Shown: positions 1 through 5,503 of the stretch, piece after piece
How positions within the stretch are numbered: the stretch's first letter is position 1
Layout of the letters: each line of letters starts with the position of its first letter
Assembly (NCBI GenBank): GCA_023665245.1
Contig: JAMPEH010000173.1
Span: 1-5,503, forward strand
Length of the DNA stretch: 5,503 nucleotides
Reading direction: 5' to 3'
DNA from: Muribaculaceae bacterium
GTDB lineage: Bacteria; Pseudomonadota; Alphaproteobacteria; Rs-D84
Notes under the pieces: generated by a model
Databases searched by the model: none
Seen by the model: the letters and a program-made list of their open reading frames with translations, nothing else
What the model was told of the DNA's origin: nothing
Made by a program: the position numbers and the translations under genes

Positions 1-3000
1 TGGAGGGCGCAAGCGCCAGCCGGGGCTATTATCTGAGCAATATCCTGTCCATTTCCGCCGGCGCGGGCCACGTGCTGGCCATCCGCAGCGACGGCGCGGT
101 GTACGGCTGGGGCGACAACCGCTACGGCCAGCTGGGCGTGGGCAAAAACCTGAATAACGCGCTGGACGACGTGCTGGAGCTGACCTGGAACGAGGCTGCG
201 GCACTGGGCGCGACCTTTACCTACCGCGTGCCTGTCCAGGTGCTGGCCGGAAACGACCTGCACCACGAGGACGTGCCCACCGAGATGGAGGGCTTGATGG
301 GCAACGCTATGGTGGTGGCCGCCGGCGGCGATCACTCCCTGGTCCTGATGTCGGACGGGACGGTTCTGGCCTTCGGCAAGGACGATTACGGCCAGCTGGG
401 CACCTACGACGGCGGCGCGAGCGGTCTGGGCAGCGACGTGGGCTGGGTCAGCTACGACACGTCTAAAAACCACGCCGCCACCAGCAATTCCGACGAGGTG
501 ACCGCCTGGACGCAGGTGGAAAAGTACCTGAAGGAGAGCCGGACGGCGAAGCCGACGCTGGTTCAGGTGTCCCAGGGCCGCACGGAGACCACCACCGCGG
601 ACACCGGGGTCGTCTACATGGCTCCCAACCACTATGACGACATCAACGCCGAGGGCCAGGTGGCGGGTACCGTCTACGTGGTGACCCCGCTGAACAACGT
701 GCGGGCCATCGCGGCGGGCGGCAACTCCAGCTCGGCCATCGTGAAGGACGGAGACGGCGCCACCGGCGGCACGGTTTACGCCTGGGGCGACAATATGTAT
801 GGACAATTGGGCTACAACGAGATCGACGAGGAGGCCATTTTTGGCGTGCGCACCGGTTTCGTTGGCTTTGCCATGCCTGTGCACAAGGGCGAAAGCAACG
901 TGCAGGGGTCGGATAACTTCGCCACCGCGATGGTGATCTCGGTGGGCCTGCGGCATATGGGCGCGGTGCGCACGGACGGCTATGTCTGGGACTGGGGCAA
1001 GAACGACAAGGGCCAGCTGGGCAACGGCACCACCACCGACAGCTTCTGGGCGGTGCAGGCCGGCGACGGCGAGAGCAAGACCCTGCTGCTCCAGAAGTAT
1101 TGGAAGTACGACAAGAACGACACGCTGCTCCATGAGTACAGCCAGCTCAAGCCCATGGGCCTGGACAACCCCAACAGCGTCACCCTGGCGGACGGGGAAT
1201 ACCTGATGATCGACCTGAAGGAGATCCTCTACAGCCGCAAGATGGGCTTCAACCTGATCACCGACGGCGAGAGCAAGTCCATCGCCGACGAGCTGCACCT
1301 GGTGGTGGCGGACGTGGCCGATCCCTCGGTGCTCACCGCCACCCGCGGCGTGGGCGGCGACACCACGCTGGTCAAGCTGGGCGCCACCAGCGACAAGCTG
1401 GGGCTGACCAGCCTCTATCTGGACTACGAAAACAAGGCGGAGAACACCAGCAATATGCTGAATTTGCCTGTCTGGGTGCGCCATCGCCAGATGGACTCCG
1501 CCGAGGGCGGGGATGACGACGACGCGCACGTCCTCTCCCTGGCGGCGCCTATGGTGGCCGCCGGGGCGCACCACACCGTTGCGCTGGACTCTCTGGGCCG
1601 CGTTTGGGTGTGGGGCGACAACACTTACGGCCAGCTGGCCCGCGATCCCAGCAACACCGGCACGCGGCGGCTGGACTCGCCCACCCGCGTGACCAACTTC
1701 TTCACTTACAGTGCCAGCGGCGTGACCAACACGCCGTATCAGACGGCGGACGGCAACCCGCTGACCTTCGTGGCGGTGGCGGCAGGGGATAACTTCTCCA
1801 TGGCGCTGGACATCGAGGGCCATGTGTGGGCCTGGGGCCAGAACGCCGGCGGCCAGCTGGGCCGCGGGAACATCAACGCCGCCGCCAATCCCAACTACGT
1901 GCCCATGCAGGTGCGCGCCCGCGTGGAGCGCAGAAGCCCGGTCATCCTGCTGGGCGACTACATGGTGGACAAGGAATACATCCACAAAGAGGGCGACATC
2001 GAATATTACGATCCCTACACGGAGCAGGACCGCATCGTGGCCATCGCGGCGGGCTCCAACCACGCGCTTGCCCTCGCTGAAAGCGGGCAGGTGTACGCCT
2101 GGGGCAGCAATACCTTCACCCAGGGCAATACCATCACCACCACGCTGTGCGGTCAGCTGGGTCAGGGCCCCCTGGGCGAGACGCAGCTCACCACGGCCAA
2201 GCTGGTGCTGAAGGGCAAGACCAGCAGCACCACCACCAACCTGCAAGGGGCGGTGGGCATTGCCGCGGGCGGCGACACCAGCGCGGTGCTGTTCCCCAAC
2301 GGCACGGTGTTCACCTTCGGCTCCAACGCCTATGGACAGCTGGGCGACGGCAGCAGCCGCAGCAACCGCAACAGCGCCATCCGGGTCAGCCTGGGCGAGG
2401 GCGACGGACTCATCAACGTGAACGACCAGGCCAACAAGAGCTTTATGGATAAGGCCATCGCCCTGGAAATGGGCAGCCGCCACGGCGCGGTCATGGCTCT
2501 GAATATCACCAACATCGAAGCGGAGGAGGGCGCCACGCCCTTCACCGTCTCCCCCGGCGTGTACGGCTGGGGCGACAACAGCAACAACCAGCTGGGTGAG
2601 CCCGCCAGCTCTGAGGCGGGCAAAAAGACCACCTTCAACTACCCGGTGCTCATGGAGCCCGCCGGCGCGCAGGCGCTGGCCGCAGGCTTTAACGGCACTA
2701 TGGCGAAGGTGGAGAACCAGGCGCTGAAGCTGGACACCAAGAAGGACGCGGTGCAGCTGAAGGCCTGGGGCGACAACCGCAGCGGCCAGCTGGGCAACAA
2801 GGGCGCCGCCAGCGGCGAGCCCGTTAACTACGACAACACCGTCGCCCGCGACCTGGATGGTCTGCAGGTGGACGACGTGGACTATATGCAGAGAATTTCC
2901 ACCTTTGCCATGGGCGAGGACTTCATGGTCATGTCCCGTGACACAGGTACGGTGTTCGCGGCGGGCGCCAACGGCAGGAGCCAGCTGGGCGACTACGGCA

Positions 3001-5503
3001 ACACCGCTTCCAACTACCCCGTGGTGGTGGGTGAGCTGAGCTACGCCTCCCTCCTGGCCTGGGGCACCGATCACAACACCACCCCCCACGACCTCTCGCC
3101 GCAGATCACCCTGCAGGGCGGGGAGCAGGTCACCTTTATCCTGGACCGCATGGGCTACGTGGAGGAGAAGGGCTATAACCTCCTGGCCCACAAGCCCGCG
3201 CCGGTCATTAACGTGAACGACCTGGAGTTCACCTCCCTGGACGAGAGCATTATTTCCTTCCAGGGCAAGAATACCGCCAACAACACGGTGATGTTCGGTT
3301 CGCCGGACGCACTGAACCCCAAGATGGGCAACACGTTCATCCAGATCTACGAGCGCGCCACCGGCCGCAGCCTCCTGCTGCGGGTGCAGGTGCTGCCTAC
3401 CGCCGCCAGCGGCCGCTTCACCACGCCGAAGCTCGCCGCGGGCAAGGAGCACACCGTGGCGGTGAAGGCGGACGGCACAGCCTGGGCCTGGGGCAGCAAC
3501 CAGAAGGGCCAGCTGGGCGACGGAACCTTCACCAACCGCGCTTACCCCGTCCAGATGCGGGATATGAACGGCAAAATGTTTACCAACGTCATCAGCGCTG
3601 CTGCCGGTGACGGCTTTAGCGCGCTTTTGGTGGACACCGACGGCAATATGCTCACCACCAACGACCGCCAGGTCTATGTGGTGGGTACACTGACCAACGT
3701 GACCACCAATTTGGGCGAGAAAACCAGCTACGAGGAGCAGATGCAGGCCTGGCTGCGCACGCAGCCCCTGGTTCGCTTCCTCTACCGCCGGGGCGGCGAG
3801 TACGCGGAGTTCTCCCAGGAGCAGATCGACGCGGGCATGACCAGCGGCTGGACCTATTCCGGCATTTTGACCCGCGTGACCGAGCAGCGGACGGACGAGG
3901 ACGGCAACACGTACACCTATTACTTCTCCTATTCCAAGTATAGGGACGAGTATGACCGCGACTGCGGCAAGTGGAGCGACATTCCCGAGGTCTGTCCCAA
4001 CCCCAAGCACACCCACAGCGGCGAATATATGGTTCGGGACGGTCAGGTGAACAGCGACAACCGGCTGGTGGTGATCTCCGCCACGGTGGACGTTGACCGC
4101 ATCCACTATGACGCGGCGGCTAACGTGTACCTCTACACCTACTGGGACGACGCGGCGGGCAAATACCAGATGATCTTCTACACGGAGACCTATAAGGATC
4201 CCACCACCAACATGACCTACTTCGTCAGCGACACCTTCCAGAGCCACTATAACCACCTGGGCACCATCAAGAACACGGCGGGCGCGGTGGATAAGTATGT
4301 GAAGGCCCATCTGCCCGAGATGCTGATGCTGCCCGTGGGCAGTCTGACGGCGGACTTCTACACCATCAGCTATATGCCGGTGACCTACACCTACTACACC
4401 GGCACGCTGAGCTGTAAATACAGCTGGGTGGAGGACGACGGCACCGCCGCGGGCAAGGCCAAGACGTGCGGACTGAAGAATTATGACCCCTCCGCGTCCA
4501 AGGACATCCCGCTGGTGTGCGACGATCCCACCTGCGAGCTGCTGGGCCAGCAGTACTTTACCAAGATCTACGACGACAAGACCAACGTTTGGGCCGGCAG
4601 AAGCTCCATCGAGTTTGTGAACCTGCCCGCAAGCGAGCAGCGCTACCGCGTGTGGCAGTGCGCCAACGACCACGTGTGGATCGACTACTATTCCGACGTG
4701 GAGCGGGAAATGGCCGTTTCCCCCGTGGTCCAGCTGGTCACCGGCGCGGGCACGGCGGAGCGCGTGGGCGTCACCAACGTGGTGGAGATCACCGCGGGGG
4801 CGGATCACCTGCTGGCGCTGACTAAGGACGGCAAGGTCTACGCCGCCGGCAACAACGCCCACGGCGAGCTGGGCCAGGGCAACACCGAGCCCACCGAGGT
4901 GGCGGTGGAGGTCAAGGGCTTCAAGGGCCGCAGCCTCCTGAACCACGTGGTGGAGCTGGCCGCGGGCGACGGGTTCACCGTGGCCCTGCGGGCCAACGGC
5001 GAGATGTACGCCTGGGGCCGCAACGACAAGGGCCAGCTGGGCAACGAGCTGACCGCTCTGGTGAGCGCGGGCAGCGCGGTGAACTACGCGACCACCCCCG
5101 TTCAGATCAACTCCGGCGAGTACCGCGTGGACGAGAAGCCGGAATTCCGCAATATTACGGGAGTTTACGGCGTCACCGCAGGCCGCGACCACGTGATGGT
5201 GGTGGCGCGGGACAACCTGTGGGTGCCCGACGTGAGCACGGACGAGGAGCAGGTGACCAAGGCCACCTCCGGCGGCCACTATGACCGGCTGACCACCCTC
5301 TTTGGGTGGGGCTCTAACGCCAAGGGCCAGCTGGGGCTGGCGGATACGAGCAAGATCTACGCCCTGCCTGCCAATGTGGGCCGGGTCAACGGCATTACCA
5401 CCCTCTCGGGCGGCGGGGATCACACCCTGCTCCGGGTGATGCGGACGGTGGACGGCGTCACCCAGACCCGGGTGATGGGCTTCGGCGACAGCGCGCTGGG
5501 CCA
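1..5503 (+). CDS. Giant RCC1-repeat (beta-propeller) protein, partial at both ends
   Basis: Translating from position 3 gives 1833 codons with no stop up to position 5501, so both the start and the stop lie outside the window. About 17 units carry the RCC1 signature: an 'AAGxxH' strand, a 'DGxVYxWGxN' strand, then 'xxGQLG'. This matches the RCC1 / ATS1-like propeller family. In bacteria these are mostly large, probably exported proteins of unknown ligand; the Ran exchange activity of eukaryotic RCC1 should not be transferred. Visible order: repeats 1–4, domain A, repeats 5–11, half-repeat, domain B, repeats 12–13, Cys/Tyr-rich island, repeats 14–17. Only eight cysteines occur in 1833 residues; seven are in the island and one (C716) is in repeat 7. 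No signal peptide, membrane segment or anchor is visible, so a surface location is inference. Codon use is uniformly GC-rich, with no break suggesting a recent fusion. The family call is firm; the molecular function is unknown. Confidence 0.96.
51..1022 (+). repeat. RCC1 repeats 1–4 (first visible propeller block)
   Basis: Four units are visible. Repeat 1 (51–137) reads ISAGAGHVLA… then YGWGDNRYGQLG. Repeat 2 (312–401) has AAGGDHSLVL and AFGKDDYGQLG, with Phe replacing the usual Trp. Repeat 3 (708–812) has IAAGGNSSSAI and YAWGDNMYGQLG, with extra residues (DGATGG) in the hairpin. Repeat 4 (933–1022) has SVGLRHMGAV and WDWGKNDKGQLG. Linkers are uneven: 102 residues separate repeats 2 and 3 (402–707), far more than a normal inter-blade loop, though that stretch still holds a standard 'PTLVQV' strand. 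A seven-bladed RCC1 propeller would need about three more units, presumably to the left of the window. Repeat recognition is secure; assignment to one propeller is inference. Confidence 0.93.
99..119 (+). repeat. 21-bp exact direct repeat, copy 1
   Basis: The bases encoding VYGWGDN in repeat 1 are identical to 2559–2579 in repeat 9. The spacing of 2460 bp is divisible by three. Like the 25-bp pair, this reflects the RCC1 core motif with strongly biased codons. Confidence 0.8.
1002..1026 (+). repeat. 25-bp exact direct repeat, copy 1
   Basis: The bases encoding NDKGQLGN in repeat 4 are identical over 25 positions to 5022–5046 in repeat 15, about 4 kb away. The first and last bases differ from neighbours just outside, so the match is bounded. 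It is probably kept alike by protein constraint and codon bias, but it is long enough to mediate recombination. Confidence 0.85.
1176..1478 (+). other. Domain A: beta-rich, Ig-like-sized domain, first copy
   Basis: Residues 392–492 lack the RCC1 signature but alternate hydrophobic and polar residues as a beta-sandwich would. They begin 'VTLADGE' and end with a strand like 'LPVWV'. The segment aligns without gaps over its first 27 residues with domain B (residues 1034–1060), sharing TL, GE, L, Y, G and NL at the same offsets. After it comes a short acidic linker (EGGDDDD, residues 501–507) leading straight into repeat 5. Ig-like or cadherin-like spacers between propellers are common in large bacterial surface proteins, so a spacer or binding module is a reasonable guess. 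The fold itself is inferred from length and strand pattern only. Confidence 0.6.
1551..2990 (+). repeat. RCC1 repeats 5–11 (seven-unit block)
   Basis: Seven units lie between domains A and B: repeat 5 (1551–1640, ends GQLA, not GQLG), 6 (1770–1862), 7 (2037–2162), 8 (2253–2345), 9 (2454–2597, ends NNQLG), 10 (2673–2795) and 11 (2895–2990, ends RSQLG, with AAGAN replacing WGxN). Seven is the blade number of a closed RCC1 propeller, so this block could be one complete domain. Several units carry insertions. Repeat 7 has about 13 Thr-rich residues, including the lone C716, between WGSN and GQLG. Repeats 9 and 10 have over ten extra residues in the hairpin before the WG strand. Loops of this kind normally sit on a propeller face and would suit ligand contact, which is inference. 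Confidence 0.92.
2559..2579 (+). repeat. 21-bp exact direct repeat, copy 2
   Basis: Partner of 99–119, in the VYGWGDN strand of repeat 9. Just downstream, 2769–2795 in repeat 10 matches 111–137 of repeat 1 at 25 of 27 bases, so repeats 1, 9 and 10 are among the most alike at DNA level. Confidence 0.8.
3051..3077 (+). other. Orphan half-repeat strand (LLAWGTDHN)
   Basis: Residues 1017–1025 look like the 'YAWGxN' strand of an RCC1 unit. The preceding 'AAGxxH' strand and the following 'GQLG' are both missing. It sits just after repeat 11 and just before domain B. It may be the remnant of an eighth unit, or a strand that closes the propeller of repeats 5–11, since RCC1 folds close by sharing strands between first and last blades. 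The match is short, so confidence is modest. Confidence 0.45.
3102..3401 (+). other. Domain B: second copy of the Ig-like-sized domain
   Basis: Residues 1034–1133 begin 'ITLQGGE' and end with the strand 'LLLRVQVLPT'. Against domain A the first 27 residues align without gaps, with nine identities (T, L, G, E, L, Y, G, N, L) and several conservative pairs (V/I, L/V, I/M, F/Y). The later part also matches in pattern: a 'G-x-T-x-[LI]-x-[LI]-x-YE' strand followed by a short turn and a 'V-x-V' strand. As after domain A, an RCC1 unit follows after a short linker. The duplication is seen directly; the Ig-like fold is inferred. Invasin- or BIG-type domains are the likeliest relatives but were not confirmed. 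Confidence 0.62.
3432..3686 (+). repeat. RCC1 repeat 12 and degenerate repeat 13
   Basis: Repeat 12 (3432–3518) is a textbook unit: LAAGKEHTVAV, then AWAWGSNQKGQLGDGT and a 'YPVQM' linker strand. Repeat 13 (3588–3686) starts normally with ISAAAGDGFSALLVDTDGN. It then has an extra LTTNDRQ stretch and ends 'VYVVGTLTN', having lost the Trp and the entire GQLG. The sequence then runs into the Cys/Tyr-rich island. Repeat 13 may be a blade interrupted by the island, or an edge blade that no longer needs the canonical turn. Confidence 0.85.
3963..4016 (+). repeat. Cys motif, copy 1 (CG…DIPxVCxxPxHxH)
   Basis: Residues 1321–1338 read C-G, three residues, D-I-P-E-V-C, two residues, P-K-H-T-H. The candidate ligands are C1321, C1331, H1336 and H1338. 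H1336 occupies the place that C1511 takes in the second copy. A Cys/His exchange at the same position is what a zinc-site ligand would tolerate, but a structural role without metal is equally possible. Confidence 0.5.
4467..4535 (+). repeat. Cys motif, copy 2 (CG…DIPxVCxxPxC)
   Basis: Residues 1489–1511 read C-G, ten residues, D-I-P-L-V-C, two residues, P-T-C. The core D-I-P-x-V-C-x-x-P-x-[C/H] matches copy 1 exactly in spacing. The gap between CG and DIP is seven residues longer here. C1471 upstream and C1553 downstream (WQCANDHVW) could complete a four-ligand site or pair as disulfides. Confidence 0.5.
4779..5503 (+). repeat. RCC1 repeats 14–17 (last one cut by the window edge)
   Basis: Repeat 14 (4779–4874) has EITAGADHLLAL and YAAGNNAHGELG, so GELG replaces GQLG and Ala replaces Trp. 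Repeat 15 (4947–5042) is canonical: ELAAGDGFTVAL and YAWGRNDKGQLG. Repeat 16 (5163–5336) has VTAGRDHVMVV, a long insertion of about 25 residues rich in charged and Thr residues, then FGWGSNAKGQLG. Repeat 17 (5394–5503) has LSGGGDHTLL and MGFGDSALG and runs off the end. More repeats probably follow. Repeats 12–17 may form one propeller into which the island is inserted, which would need confirming with the downstream sequence. Confidence 0.92.
5022..5046 (+). repeat. 25-bp exact direct repeat, copy 2
   Basis: Partner of 1002–1026, in the same reading frame and at the same place in the RCC1 unit. Recombination between the two would remove about 4 kb in frame (4020 bp, divisible by three), deleting domains A and B and the island while leaving the protein readable. 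Confidence 0.85.

Larger units (their letters stand above)
3687..4769 (+). other. Cys/Tyr-rich island between RCC1 blocks, family not recognised
   Basis: Residues 1229–1589 contain no RCC1 signature and match no domain I can name. The segment is rich in aromatic residues (six Tyr within residues 1304–1317) and holds seven of the eight cysteines in the window: C1321, C1331, C1471, C1489, C1506, C1511 and C1553. Two motifs resemble each other: 'CG…DIPEVCPNPKHTH' at 1321–1338 and 'CG…DIPLVCDDPTC' at 1489–1511. Both are preceded by a 'YTYY' strand (1304 and 1462). A further 'WQCANDHVW' lies at 1551–1559. Paired Cys/His with this spacing suggests metal binding or disulfides; neither is shown. The frame stays open and codon use does not change, so this is an accessory domain of the same protein, not a separate gene. 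Confidence 0.7.

Noticed and set aside
1822..2211. Open frame of 129 codons on + in another register
   Set aside because: It overlaps the RCC1 frame, and its product is a low-complexity Ala/Arg/Pro/Ser string with repeated 'GARTxxASWA' elements, which is what the WGxNxxGQLG codons give in the wrong register. No family resemblance.
2330..2638. Antisense open frame of 102 codons
   Set aside because: Shadow of the GC-rich coding strand; the sense frame has clear conserved repeats across the same bases. The other antisense frames (980–1183, 1424–1624, 3347–3535, 4838–5044) are rejected for the same reason.
4517..4825. Open frame of 102 codons on + within the Cys-rich island and repeat 14
   Set aside because: Arg/Gly/Ala-rich product without any recognisable motif. 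The RCC1 frame is continuous through it, with a good AAG-type strand at its end.
126..5042. Recurring GGCCAGCTGGGC suggesting a CRISPR array or regulatory iterons
   Set aside because: Spacing is irregular (hundreds of bases), always in the same codon register, and each copy encodes GQLG of an RCC1 unit. It is a coding repeat.
1..5503. Eukaryotic RCC1 / Ran exchange factor
   Set aside because: The array is far longer than RCC1, with Ig-like-sized and Cys-rich domains interspersed, and the GC-rich intron-free reading frame looks bacterial. Only the fold family is shared.
1..5503. WD40, Kelch or NHL propeller
   Set aside because: No WD dipeptides at repeat ends and no GG…W Kelch pattern. The WGxNxxGQLG signature is specific to RCC1-type repeats.
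1..5503. Promoter, terminator, RNA gene or internal gene start
   Set aside because: The frame is coding throughout with no intergenic gap. In-frame Met codons lack convincing upstream ribosome-binding sites and fall inside conserved repeats.

Overview
The whole window lies inside one very long protein-coding gene on the + strand. The frame whose codons start at position 3 is open from edge to edge: 1833 complete codons (3–5501), with no stop, no start that looks genuine and no frameshift. Both ends of the gene are outside the window. Residue numbers used here count from the codon at position 3, so residue n starts at nucleotide 3n.

The protein is a bacterial RCC1-type beta-propeller repeat protein (RCC1 / ATS1-like superfamily). 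About 17 repeat units are visible. Each has a core like 'AAG..H..AL..DG.VYAWG.N..GQLG', followed by a linker that often ends in 'P-V-x-V'. Reading left to right: repeats 1–4 (51–1022); a beta-rich, Ig-like-sized domain A (1176–1478); repeats 5–11 (1551–2990), exactly seven units, the number in one closed RCC1 propeller; an orphan half-repeat (3051–3077); domain B (3102–3401), a clear duplicate of domain A; repeat 12 and a degenerate repeat 13 (3432–3686); a region of about 360 residues rich in tyrosine and cysteine with no RCC1 signature (3687–4769), which carries a duplicated Cys motif; and repeats 14–17 (4779–5503), the last cut by the window edge.

The DNA is GC-rich, with strong G/C preference at third codon positions, and there is no sign of introns. 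Giant, probably secreted RCC1 proteins with interspersed Ig-like domains are known from GC-rich gut and environmental Clostridia (Oscillospiraceae-like) and from other bacteria with large surface proteins. I favour a GC-rich member of the Bacillota, but only as an inference from style and composition. No signal peptide, S-layer homology domain or sorting signal can be seen because both termini are missing. Secretion and a binding or adhesion role are therefore inference.

I see no RNA gene, mobile element, CRISPR array, promoter or terminator, and no second gene. The open frames in other registers are shadows of the GC-rich repeat coding. The most interesting parts are the duplicated A/B domains bracketing a seven-blade block, and the Cys/Tyr-rich island with its two 'CG…DIPxVCxxP' motifs.
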